A stretch of DNA of 64,000 bases from Agrostemma githago (taxonomy: Eukaryota; Streptophyta; Magnoliopsida; Caryophyllales; Caryophyllaceae). Position numbers and translations under genes: made by a program. The DNA is taken from NCBI GenBank assembly GCA_958450325.1, contig OY288257.1:56134938-56198937 (forward strand), written 5' to 3'. Each line of letters starts with the position of its first letter. Position 1 is the stretch's first letter. Below, in pieces: positions 33,488 through 45,069 of this stretch. The notes beneath the pieces were generated by a model that saw only the letters and a program-made list of their open reading frames with translations, searched no databases and was not told where the DNA came from.

Positions 33488-36382
33488 TGCAGAAAAATTA
33501 TCATTTCATATCGAAGATGTGAAATTACAAGTTAGTGCAAAAAAACTACCACACTAGGTTACATCAATTAGCTATATCTAATTGAGCTAGAATCCTTTGA
33601 TATTAGGATACATACAAGGTTGAAAACGTGCTACTACAACGAGCTTAATCTGAGCAAAAATCAACTCTACTGGAGTATGCTTGCCTGTAAACACCCTTTT
33701 GTTTCTCTCTTTCCAAATTGTTGTGACTGCTGCAGATAGGGTCACCAACATCCAAGGAATTTTCCAATGTTTCCTATGAGTATGGTGTAGACTCCATTTA
33801 ATAACACCTTTTAATTAAGAAGGAGGAATGCTAACTGCAATCCAACTCTGACAGAGTAGCCAGACCTATCGAGCCACCTCACATTCAAAGAAGAAATGGC
33901 GATGAGTCTCACTGTCCTTCAAGCAAAGAGAACATCTATTAACCATGCTTATCCCTCTTTTAGCAAACTGGTCCATTGTAGGCAATTGACCTTGGATTGC
34001 TAGAGAACAGATAATCATGTTACTAGGCATCACTAGAGGATTAGTAACAATGGTTTTAGGTACTACTCTAGCAGCCTTATCAACAAGCCACAAATAAACT
34101 TTCTGAACCTTAAACCCCTCAGTATCAGTCCCACAAGACTTCAGAAAGTCCTTAGCATCCTGAACAGAACCACAATGTGCCACAATATAATCCCTCATTT
34201 TGATAATGTTCTTGATTCCAGACGGATATAACTATTTGAAAGTGATGTCCCAAACTGAAGTCTGCTGAAATATATAAGCTGTACACCATTGGATCCATGC
34301 ACTCTTAATACCTCCTGCAAACTTCCAGATCCATTTACACATTAAAGCAATGTTCCAAACCTCCAAATTCTTTAGGTTAAAACCCCCCACTAGACCAGGG
34401 AGAACAAATATCTTTCCAACTTTTAAAGACTAATCTTCTATCCCCATCCTTAATTCCCCAGAAAAAATCCTTACAAAGCTTGTTAAGAATTTTTAAAACG
34501 GCCTTAAGAAAAAGAGTACTAGCAGACCAAAAGTTCTCAAGGCCAAAAACCACTGAGTTGAGTAACTGAACTTTACCAGCATAAGATAACATATTGGCTG
34601 ACCAGTGAGCAATGGACTTCTATACCTTCAGAATGAGAGGCTCAAAGAGGCTAACAGAGATCCTAGAATCACTCAAAGGCATGCCTAAGTATCTAAAAGG
34701 AAAATCACCCACTTTGAAACTAGTTTGCACTAGAATAAGGTCTCGAACAGCAGGTACAACACCCCCAAAGTAGATATTAGTCTTATCAGGATTAGCACAA
34801 AGCCCTGACTGTAAACCAAAATTCTGTAAGGTCTTTGTGATAGCTAGAACAGAAGGAAGATCACCCCTAGAAAAAATCATCACGTCATCAGCAAAAACCA
34901 GGTGAGTCAACCCTACTTTAGAGCATTTAGGGTGGAAAGAAACATTAGGTTCATGGCAAATCAGTCTAAGTTGCTTGGACAAAACCTCCATGCTGAGAAC
35001 AAAAATGTAAGGAGAGAGTGGATCTCCTTGCCTGATCCCACTTTCCCCTTTGAAAAAACCCTCAACACCTCCATTCAATTTAAAGGAGAACCAAGGGTCC
35101 TTAATGCACCCCATAATCCATTTCACAAAAAGAGAAGGGAAACTCTGTCTTGTGAACAGTTGCTCAATAAATTCCCATTGCAGGGTATCAAATGCTTTCC
35201 TGATGTCTACTTTGACAAGACACTTAGGCGTTAAGAACTTCCTAGAGTAACCCTTTACCAGGGCTTGTGACAAAAGAATGTTATCAAAAATATTTCTACC
35301 TTGGACAAAAGCAGCTTGTTCCTCACCAACCAAAGAGGGAAGAAGGTAAGAGGTTTGAGCCTATTGGCTAGTACTTTAGATATAGCCTTGTAAAAAAATG
35401 TGCAACAGGAAATAGGTCTAAAATCCATTACACTTCTGGCTCCAGGCTTCTTAGGTATTAAAGAGATAAGAGTTGAATTAGCTTGCTTTGGCATTTTTCT
35501 AGTTTTGAGGAAACTAAAAACAGCCTTACAAAAATCAGCACCAACAACATTCCAGGTAGTCTTGAAAAAACCTGCAGAGAAACCATCAATTCCAGGGCTA
35601 CTATTAGAATCCATTTGAAAAAATGCACTTTTGATTTCAAGAGATGTTATAGGAGCAATTAAACTGGCAGCAAACTCAGGAGAGAGACCACCATCCAGAG
35701 GGGAAAGTGGACAAGTAGGTGTTTTAGTTCCAAGTAGGCTAATATAGTCGTCCTGAAAAGCTTTTGCCACCTCTTTAGGACCACTTTTCAGATCACCAAC
35801 AGCATTGACAATGGCCCCTATCATCTTCTGAGGCCTTCTTTCAGTAATTTTGGAATGAAAATACTTAGAAGAACAGTCAGCCAGCTGAATGTGCTTAGCT
35901 TTTGCTCTTTGTGGGAGCATAGAAAGTTTAGCCTTCTTGTGCTCAAGTAAAGACTGCATAAGCTCCTTTTCAGCACTAATTAGTATAGGAGAAAATGGAT
36001 CATTATGGAGTTGCTTTTGACAATCCTTGAGAGCATCTTTAGCCTTTTGAACTCTAGTGGAGATATTAGAAAAATAGAGCTTATGAAACTTCTGGAGAGC
36101 CACTTTAGTATGTTTGAGTTTAGCAAAGAGACAATAAATTAGGGAACCTTCTTCCCCAACCTTCCAAGCTTGTTGAACAGTGGAGAGAAACTCAGGGTGC
36201 TCACACCAATTGTTAAGAAAACTAAACTTCTTTCTAATAGCCCTGTCTTTGGAGACTTCCACAATCAAGGGAGAGTGGTCAGAAATCCCAGACTCAGAAA
36301 TAATAGCAGTAGAAGAAGGGAAAGAAGAAGACCAGTTAGTATTTATCAACACCCTATCAAGCCTAGACCACACTCTAGTAGA

Positions 36383-36398
36383 GGGATCCTGATTATTA
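36383..36398. repeat. target-site duplication of LINE F, left copy
   Basis: GGGATCCTGATTATTA, identical to 37403-37418. Confidence 0.92.
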
Positions 36399-37402
36399 TT
36401 ATTATTTTTGGTGAAGTGTAAATTATATTGATACCGAGTAACCAATTACAACTCAGTCATCTAGAAAGATGATCAAACTAGAGTATAACTCTACATCAGC
36501 TTATCCATCCACACCTTATCCTTATCAGACAGTTTCCCCCTACTTTGGGTCTTAATTCTATTTCTAATATCAGTAATAATTAAATTAGCACATTTTCTCG
36601 GAGTATAGATTTGATGATCCATCCTACTGCTATTCTGTTGCTGCCAAATGTAATACATAGTAGCGCTTATGATACTGTTCAGAACTCCATTCTTAAGCCG
36701 TGAGAACCTACTGTGCCGCCTCCATCCCTGGTTATTATCCTCTGCCATCGTGACACTTGTCCAGGTTTGAATGAAATATAAGACCTTCCTACTGTATGGG
36801 CATTTGAAGAAAAGATGTTGTAGAGATTCATCTTCTTGGTCAAAGATACAGCACACCATATCAGCTGATATTTGCAGTCTATAGAGCTTGTCTTTCGTGT
36901 TTAGGGCTTTCTGATAGTATAGCCATGATGTAAAAGCATGTTTAGGTATCACCCATTTGTTCCAAACATATTGATGCTATTCAATTTCCAGTCCTGCATT
37001 CGCCAGCCACTCGTAACCTTTCTTAATGGTATACTCCTTTCCAGGTGAATTCGTCCATTCCTGGTTATCATACGCGTCTTGTAAATTGTTTTTCAGATTA
37101 CAAACCTTCTTCCAATACCAGTGTGCTTGGGAGGGCGGAGTATGCGTAGTCCATGCATTATTCTTTAAAATGTATGATGTATCCATTGAAGCCATAGCTT
37201 ATTAGGAAGATGATGAATCCACCAAACAAGCTTTCCTATACTCGCTTTATTCCAGACAATCTCGTCCTTAAAACCGAGGCCTCCTTGTTTTTTCCCCCTG
37301 CAAATCTTATCCCAGGCTACTGTCGGGGTTCTATTGTATTCGGCGTTTCCGTCCCATAGAAAATTTCTACAGACCGCTTCCACTTTAACCAATACACCTT
37401 TT
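36399..37402 (-). mobile_element. LINE F, 1.0-kb 5'-truncated LINE inserted in LINE D
   Basis: Bounded by a perfect 16-bp target-site duplication. It encodes ORF2 C-terminal pieces in shifted frames: AVCRNFLWDGNAEYNRT and GGLGFKDEIVWNKAS (37392-37165), a middle piece (37195-36977), and a zf-RVT part (36952-36491). GGLG-type wording and the sequence place it nearer LINE A than LINEs B to D. The tail on the sense strand is AAAAATAATAAT, short and AAT-containing. Confidence 0.92.
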
Positions 37403-37418
37403 GGGATCCTGATTATTA
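37403..37418. repeat. target-site duplication of LINE F, right copy
   Basis: GGGATCCTGATTATTA. The target contains TGATTATTA, so even this insertion landed at a short TTATTA sequence. Confidence 0.92.
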
Positions 37419-37966
37419 GTCCAAGTCATGCTACACCCAGCACTATGCAATTCTTCTAACTGACATTGACACAGGCAGTTATTAAAATCCATCATGTCTT
37501 GCAAAGAAGGAGGAGATGTCCCCAGCTTTTCATCATGTGATCTAATGATATTAAAATCTCCTAAAACCAACCAAGGATCATAAGGGTTGATAGAAACCAA
37601 CTCAGACCATAAAGCAGTCCTATCCTTACCATCATTAAACCCATACATTGCCCTTAGCCAAAAAGAAGCTTGTGTACATATATGAGTGATGTAGCAGGTA
37701 ATATGCTGAGCATTCATATTTATTTGATTGATAGTAATAGTATCAAGATTATAAAAAAACCAAATTCTACCATTATAGTGATATGAATAATTGGTTACCA
37801 CCTTCCAACCTGTAAATTTGTTATTGATGATCTTCCCAGCTTTAGAGCTCTTGACTCTAGTTTCCAGCAAAGCAAAAATTTCAGGTTTGTATGAAGCTAA
37901 AAGATCTTGCACCTCGCTATGCTTAGCAGGATCATTGAATCCCCTAATATTCCAAGAAGCTACGTT

Positions 37967-39495
37967 CATTACTTATCAGGAGGAACAACTTCATCCTTTA
38001 AAACCACCATTGAACATCCTTGGTGCATTACCGGGAGCTCACTAGAGCTGACATCAGAGGGGAGTGAGGGGATCAGTTCTATCCCATAACCAGATTCAAC
38101 CCTACTCACCAAACTCGGAGATACACTAGGGAGACCTGAGGTACCACCTAGTTCACCCCCACCACTAATCACCTGACTCTCATGGAGTACCTGGAAAGAG
38201 TTCTCCAGGACTAAGGACTTCAAAATAGACTCCTTAGGTTTGGAAGAGGAGGAATTCCTCTTTGAAACATGAATAAATGTATCATCCTGATAGAATTTCT
38301 TAGGGCTTCCTGAGTGCTGTACAGACTCATGTATGTGAGGTAACAGAGCAGACCCAGTGGGCAAACCACCCTCCTGAACCTCTACCTGCACTCCACTCAC
38401 AACAGAGTCTGAGGTACCACCTGACCCCGCACCTGAATCACCTTGCAAAGAACTGTCAACAACCATCTTCTTCTTCTCCCTCTTACATGATTTGATAGTA
38501 TGACCTAGCTTCCTACATCCATGGCAGAAGTATGGAACCCATTCATACTGAACTTTTTGACAAGAGTGCTCACAATAGGGAGTATTGATAATAACACTTT
38601 CAACTAACTCCTGTGAAACATCCACTTCCACTAGAACTCGAGCAAATGAGAGCTTAGCTTTAGTAGTAGTGGCAATATCAGCACACAAAGAAGTACCAAC
38701 TTTACTAGCAATCTTGCTTAGGACTGCTTCAGACCAGAGGTAAGGATCAAGATCAGGAAAGATAATCCAGACAGGAACCACAGAGATTCTGTCCATCTCA
38801 GAAGAAAAGGAAGGAGACCACTCCTTTAGAATTAGGGAGTAAATTCCCACCCTCCAAGGGCCATCACGTAGCACCTTATCCATGGCTTCTTTTGACGCAA
38901 ATCAAAAAGAAAACCAGCCCTTTTTATAATACTGCACTAATGGCTTATCAATTGTGACCCATCTATCCTTTACAAACTGCTACACAGTTTGAAGAGAAGG
39001 CTTCGCTCCAATCACATTTCCCATAAGAGTGTTTTCCCAAATTTTAAGTTCAGATTTGAAATCATCCAATTCAATATCAATTTATGTAGATTTGGGGCTT
39101 TCATCACAAAAGAACAAACTCATGCCAGATTTCTTATGATTTTGAACAACTTTAGACCATTTAGGCGGTAATTCATTCGCGGGTTTGACAGAGGGTTCAT
39201 CAATTTTAGCATTAGAATCAATCGGATTAACCACAATCGGATCAGCATTCATATTAAGAGTAGAATTAACAGAAGAATGAACAATTTTACCAGCATTTTG
39301 CATAGCATTGAGAATGAAGTCATTGAGCGAAAAATGATGCGAAGAACTCTGGGTTTCTGAACTCTCTTAAGGATCTGCAGAAATCTTCTCCAATTCTGCC
39401 CCAGAGCTTGAGCCAGGATTAGGGGGAAGATTAGCTTGCAAAGATTTCTTGCTAGGACGACCAGGACCACGTTTCTGCGGTTGGGCTGACGCCAT
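37967..39495 (-). pseudogene. LINE D ORF1: AT-hook-like N-terminus, DUF4283-like region, CCHC knuckle
   Basis: ATG at 39495: MASAQPQKRGPGRPSKKSL holds PGRPSKK, an AT-hook-like core at the same place as in LINE C. The frame is then broken only by in-frame stops: TAA before ESSETQSSSHHF (about 39368), TAA near 39080, TAG in LQTV-stop-QFVKDRW (about 38983) and TGA in WFSF-stop-FASKEAM (about 38906). The region KEWSPSF, VPVWIIFPDLDPYLW and SKIASKVG is followed by the knuckle CHGCRKLGHTIKSC and a Ser-rich tail ending VMHQGC ... VVPPDK. The TAA at 37967-37969 overlaps the ORF2 ATG by one base (TAATG). Confidence 0.87.
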
Positions 39496-39575
39496 TGAAG
39501 GACCTTCGCGCTCGCGTAGCAGAATTTTAGAGAGAAACAACCTAGAGAGAGAAAGTTTTCTCACTCCTCGCGTAA

Positions 39576-39613
<38 letters not shown>

Positions 39614-39896
39614 TACTACTACTACTACTACTACTACGACTACCACTACCACTACCACTACCACTACCACTACACCACTACCACTACCACTACCACTACT
39701 ACTACCACTGCCACTACTACTGCCACTGCTGCTGCTGCTACTACTGCTGCTGATACTACTACTACTGCTACTACTACTACTGCTATTACTACTACTACTA
39801 CTACTACTACGACTACTACGACTACCACTACTACCACCACTACGACTACTGCTACTGCTACTGCTACAACTACTACTACTACTATTATTATTATTT
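39576..39896. repeat. compound trinucleotide array (ATT, ACT, ACC, GCT)
   Basis: ATT units (39576-39612), then about 270 bp of ACT, ACC, GCT and ACG units, ending with ATT at 39880-39896. Thr-rich and Val-rich frames across it are artefacts. It forms the 5' flank of LINE D and the right edge of the insertion in the Tekay LTR. Confidence 0.95.
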
Positions 39897-40430
39897 CACG
39901 AGTTTTGCTGACGTCCTTTTTATTTTGGGTTGTTCCCCCACTGGAACCTATACCTATTGGTGATTTTGGGTACAGTTGATAGGTACACTTGATATGCTGC
40001 ATGAGTGCATTCTGGTTTCGAGTTTTGCTGAGCGAGGAAGGATTTTTATTATTTAACTTTGGCTCCGAGCTATTTATATTTATACTTATATTTTGATTTT
40101 ATTGGTTTGAGATTGTTTTAAACCGTTTTGGATTTTGTAAGACTTAAGTCTTCCGCTGCAACGTTTCCATTTAATTAAGTTTCGAAATTCAAATTCGTTT
40201 CAATTATTTTCTATCAAATTTCTTTTCGGTTGATTTATATCATTTTATTTGCCTTGCACTTGGCTTTGTGGGCTAAGTGCGGAGTAACAGCTTTGAATTT
40301 TCCGTTTCGGTTTGTTATTTTGGTCGCGAAAAATTTATTTTGGTTCCGATTCGAAAGAAACCGGGTCAGTCCCGCGCGGGGAGCCGGGCGGTGCAGACGG
40401 ACGTCCATAAGAGGTTAAACAAGATTTCCT
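39897..40430 (+). mobile_element. Tekay-like LTR, segment 3 (probable)
   Basis: The sequence following the array (CACGAGTTTTGCTGACG) is the expected continuation of the LTR interrupted at 23672. No GGTGTTACA end or primer-binding site is visible, so the LTR is truncated and the right boundary (about 40430) is a guess. Confidence 0.4.
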
Positions 40431-41000
40431 CTTGCACCTAATCTTGAATTTATATCTCTAGTTGGTGGTTCGACGTTATTTGTTGGGGTTTTTTTATGAA
40501 TAATTTTTATTGTGTAGCTACGACTGGGCCCGGTTTTAGCTCCACATTCCCATACGTGCTTCAGCACAATCCATTTTCTTCCCTTACCCATTTAGCCACC
40601 CTTTGTAAGTCCTTGGCATGTACTATGGTCCTGATTGGTGGAACACGTATTTGATTGGGGAGACTGATTTCATGTTCAATTGCATGCATGTTTCATAAGT
40701 CGAGTGGGTGTTCTAATTCTTTCTAATCTTCACATTTATATACTCACTCGTTCTTATGAGTATCGAGCGATAACCGCGAGGAAGTCCGACATTGATGGTC
40801 TCGCAAGGTTGAAAGTTTGACAAGCTTCGTTTATTCATGGCATGATTATTGCTTTAGTTTTATCCTTTGACATTCCGTGTTTTCTAGCCGGTTTAAGATG
40901 AATTTTAGGAGCATGATTGTAAGTTTGCTTTGAGTCGTGCTTCGCATCACTTGTCCTCTTTTATATTCATATGTGTGGTTTGATTGAGGACAAGCAAAGG
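40431..41000 (+). other. 3' internal non-coding region of a plus-strand Athila/Tat-like element
   Basis: No ORF. It ends with GATTGAGGACAAGCAAAGG, the block that precedes the polypurine tract in Athila/Tat elements. The rest of the internal region is missing. Confidence 0.5.
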
Positions 41001-41017
41001 TTTGGTTTGGGGGAGTT
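41001..41017 (+). other. polypurine tract of element W
   Basis: TTTGGTTTGGGGGAGTT immediately before the LTR start TGATAAGCG. Confidence 0.75.
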
Positions 41018-42512
41018 TGATAAGCGTTATTTATATACATATTTTCATCCCCTTAATTGTTAGTTTAGTCTCGATTTTTGTGCTTAACTCATTATAATGA
41101 TGCAATATACTTTGAATGTCGATACTTACGTATTTGTGTGTACCTTGTAGATATGGATGCATTTGGAGCTAATCGGAGCATTACGTAATCGATAATTGAA
41201 GAATTCACATCTAAGCGCGGAATCGAAGGAAGAAGATGCGGAATACACGAAGAAACAAAGATCAAAGAAGGAAAGGATATCAAACGAGATGAAAGAATGA
41301 TCGCCTACACAAGGGTCAACTTCAAACGTCTATAAGTTTCGTTTTACAACTCCAATTAGGGTGAATCTTGTGGCGTTGGAAAGCGATTTCTCTTAACTTT
41401 TCAACGGTATATTGCATGTCCAATTTGAACAAATAACGAAAAAATGGTAGCTGTTTAAAGTAGAGCGCGCGATGCTGTGATCTACAGCGCTACTCGATCG
41501 AATGCTCCTACTTCACTCGATCGAGTGCCACTTCATGAAGCTCCTGCCAATATTTTGGGGGGTCACCCGATAGAGTGCCATCAGGCACTCGATCGAGTGC
41601 ACCCAATCCGGGTCACGCGTCATTCTTAATTCGACTTAGAATTTGGGCCTATTTTCGAGTCCAACTGCTACTCTTTAAATCAGTTTTCCTGACTTGTGTC
41701 AGACACTTTTTCATTCTACACTTTTCTTTTACCTTCTTTTACACACTTTTCATTATTCAGTTTTCATAGTTTAGTTTACCTACCTAGAGATCTTTACAAT
41801 TTCCTTCATCATTCGGTACTGAATTTCAATTCTCTTTCAATTCATCTTTATTTATTGTTCTAGTATTGTTATTTCCTTCAATTGATTGTTAATTCATCTT
41901 GATATGTTTAAATTCGATTTCTTTCTTTCTTGTCTGATTAGTTTTATTATACGTAGCTAATTTCTTATCTAGGGTTAAGGGGGATCTATGCATGTTAGGA
42001 GGGATTATAATTGATTGATTAATTGTTAATCGCATGAACTATCGCTTGTTTATCGTCTTAAATCTGATTGATTCTCTTATGCATAATTCAACATATCAAA
42101 TTAGGATTTTTCACCGATCGGGTTAAGAACTAATTAGGACACGATAATTCGGGTAGACTAACTTAATGCTAGCGACCGCAGGTTAAGTTTAGATCTAAAA
42201 GCTTTATTGTACCGACCGGACTTGCACCTTAGGTAGTTCGATTAATGATTAACTAGATAATTCCCTGATCCCGACTAATATTCATAGTGAACCTACGATC
42301 CTAGAACCTTCTTCATATTATTGTCTTCCTTAGTTGTTTCAGTTTATTCTATACAAACCCAAGAAACTGTGACCTATAATCTAGAATCTAATTCTTAGGA
42401 TAAATAATTGAATTTTCATCTCCTTGTGGTTCGATCCCTACCTGACTTCGCTATCTACATTAGTTAGTGACCTTAGGGTACTTTTGATTAGGGATACGAC
42501 TAACCCCTGTCA
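41018..42512 (+). mobile_element. Athila/Tat-like 3' LTR (copy W), 1,495 bp
   Basis: TGATAAGCGTTATTTATA at the start, AACCCCTGTCA at the end. The polypurine tract upstream and lack of a primer-binding site downstream identify it as a 3' LTR. It holds a palindrome cluster (41490-41600), a TTTAAAT promoter-like box near 41672, and the CTTGTGGTTCGATCCC block near 42423. Confidence 0.8.
41490..41600 (+). repeat. pre-promoter palindrome cluster, CACTCGATCGAGTG type
   Basis: Two perfect palindromes, CACTCGATCGAGTG at 41514-41527 and GCACTCGATCGAGTGC at 41585-41600, plus variants ACTCGATCGAAT (41492) and ACCCGATAGAGTG (41565). Confidence 0.85.
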
Positions 42513-45069
42513 GTGTCGCTTTGAATACCTGACAAATTCTCGTCTTCGACTAAGCTGAGTACTAGGACACACTATAGAAAGGTGGCTAGATTTTTAAAGT
42601 CTTTTGGATTTTGAGGGGATGGAGATCTTCTGTCTAAGAGAAGCCCCCAGACGATAAAGCAAACTGTTGAGAACATGACAGTGTCGTGATAGGAAGGATG
42701 GCGTTCTTTAAATTTGTGTCAATGTGGGTGGTTGCGCCATTGTCGAAGGGCTGCCTACGTATTCACGTGTGGTGAAATCAAACCAAGCCATAGTTCTGAA
42801 GATTGAAAGATATGTTATGGTGCCTAATTTATTAGGGCTTTGTGTGTAACTAACCATATTGACGGTGTGTAGGCTAGGTGTATTACCAATGATGCCTCGA
42901 TCAAAGGGTTAGAAGAGATAGGATAATGATCCTATGACTGTGAGCGTTCTCCGGGGTAGCCCCCAGAGGTGATGTGAACTATTTGGGCGTGTTCTATGCC
43001 GACCGCAGGTTGAGTTCCTGTGTTTGGGGCTGGTAACTGGTTTGGATGTTTTCGGAAACGTGGAGCCAGGCAGTAAGTGGCTTTGATGATTTGAAATCTG
43101 GACCTCGATTTTGAGGAGCTAAGACTTCGAGGGTAAGGTATTGTAATGTGGTAGGAAAGGGGGAAGTTGAGTAAAAATGACTCGAACTTCGATTGGGGTA
43201 GGATTGACAATGCGGGATCTAATTTCCATGTCTGGCCCAAATGGTTAGGGTGTATCCAATGGAGCTTGAATCCTCAAAATTCTGGGTTGTCTCTTAGATA
43301 GCCTAGGTCTCAAGAAGGTCTTGACGGTTGTAATGTGGGAAGGCTAGATGTGGTGTTAGCTGACCAGCCTGATTGTCTCTCCTCTATTTGATGATATGGG
43401 CATTGATAATTCTGGAGTTGACCGTACCCCGGCCAAGAGATTTTCATTTGGCTTGAACGTTTAACCTTGGTCATAAGTGCTTTTTTTTTTAAGAATTCAT
43501 TTTGATGAAGGCCTATTTTTTCTATTTTGGCCTTTTGCTTTTTCTTTGGACTTTTGATTTTTTGCTGTCCTTCTTGCTTTTGGGCTTTCTGGCTCATTTT
43601 TGTTTCCACAGCTATCCCCCCTATGGTGTTGTGGGCGGATCTGGGGTTGGGCCTATCGGTTGGATTAACCTTTGAAGCTACATCTTTGTAAGGAGTAAAC
43701 ATAGTTGCTATTTATGTGAGTGCACACTCGCGGTGGAGTACTCTACAGTAAACATGGTAGTTTGGATCTCGGCGTTGTCAGCATAATTTCGAGCAAGCTT
43801 GCTGGAAACATTGTCTCAAGTTGGGTATTTCTTAGCATCAAGTCTATAGAGCCAGGATACTTCTTTCTCTTTTGGTCAGACTAACACCTAAGGTAGCAGG
43901 GATTGGTCTGTCTTATTTGAGATGTGTTTATTATGGGAAATTGGTTTGCCTCCTGTCTTGAACCCAAACTAGAAGACTTCCTAGGTTTGTCATAGGATTC
44001 GATATAGCTCATGTTATGGGTAGTTATGTGGCTTTCTATACTAGACATAGAATATGTAAAAGGGAAACACGGGTCTCGGTTCCCTGCAAATCATTGTAGA
44101 AGTGCCCATAATAGTCACGTACATGTGCTCACAGTGTATGATGGTGTTCTTCATGTTCTCAGAAACACATGAGGAAGCATATGTGAGAGATCGAAAAAGT
44201 TGACTGTTAAATTAGAGAAGATGACGGAATGCAATTGACTCTGACTTTGATTTGGAAATGAGGATGTAGTGTATCCTAGACTCGGACTCAGACTTAGACT
44301 CGAATCATATCCAGACTTTCGGATGCTCAGTTGGTTGTTTTTTTTTTTTGGTAAGGTCCACGATTGGAGAGAACGACAGGTGCCACGACTCACCTAAACT
44401 CAGCTTTGCACAAATGTAAGAGAGAGAGTCAAACTAAACACAGCCCGACGCAACGAGAATGACTAAGATTCTTGGATTGGGATACTCAAACACTAAACTA
44501 GACAAGGCAACGGCCCTGGTTGGATTAAGTTAGACTTTCCTAAGACAAAGGTGTAGGGTACGATTCTCGAAGCGACTGTGATTAATAACTCCGTCGGAGA
44601 ATAGCCCCCGAGTAGGATTGAAGGTTTTGTTAAGACTCGAGTGTCGGACGAGTGACCCTTATACGTAAGGATCACAAACCTCTACAGGGCTATGCCTAGT
44701 AAAAGGTTGACTCGGCGTTGAGGAAAGGCAGACTGGGTAAGGGAAGAAACTTGCGATGTGAGATCGGTAGAGCTTCGATGCTAGAGACCCTTAACTTGAC
44801 TCGAATAAGGATGGCTCTGGGATTAGATTAGACCCTTAAGTTAAGGAACTATTAAATTGGGATGAATCGACTAACGGATGACGAAAGACGGACGAGATTC
44901 CCTCAAGAAAGGTCGTGGGGACCGTTATGTTGGAGGGAAAGATCGCGTGGGATTTTCTAGTTAGGACTCGAGTTTTTAGACAAACCTTCCATTGTAGGGG
45001 TATGCCCTACACAAGTTGCTCATGCCTTTAAACAAGGTGGACTTGGGATGGGGGAGAAACTCGAGATAT

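Larger units (their letters stand above)
33587..37969 (-). pseudogene. LINE D ORF2, interrupted by LINE F
   Basis: ATG at 37969 (MNVASWNIRGFNDP). The N-terminal half (37969-37403) contains FALLETRVK and VLGDFNIIRS and stops at TNNQDP. The frame resumes at 36398 with NNQDPSTRVWSRLDRVL, SDHSPLIVEV, RT motifs SSPGIDGFSAGFF, SLIPKK, FRPISCC, GIRQGDPLSPYIF and HLVFADDVMIF, then YLGMPL, LSYAGKVQL and the zf-RVT CSLCLKDSETHRHFFFEC. Lesions include a frame slip near 35340, breaks near 34620 and 34377, and in-frame TAG and TAA in the last 100 codons. The FADD box survives. Confidence 0.9.
33488..39575 (-). mobile_element. LINE D, full-length, split by LINE F
   Basis: Minus-strand LINE from 39575 (5' UTR with GAGTGAGAAAACTTTCTCTC) to 33488, interrupted at 36399-37402. 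Both flanks are (ATT)n-type arrays. It is clearly older than LINE C by lesion count and by the nested insertion. C and D ORF2 proteins are well diverged, so they are different lineages rather than copies of one burst. Confidence 0.87.

Noticed and set aside
39449..40002. Thr-rich (plus) and Val-rich (minus) open frames
   Set aside because: Product of ACT/ACC repeat units on either strand.
43310..43702. 130-codon Lys-rich frame in the Retand/Ogre-like internal region
   Set aside because: No zinc knuckle or gag-like signature; composition bias from an A-rich strand explains it.
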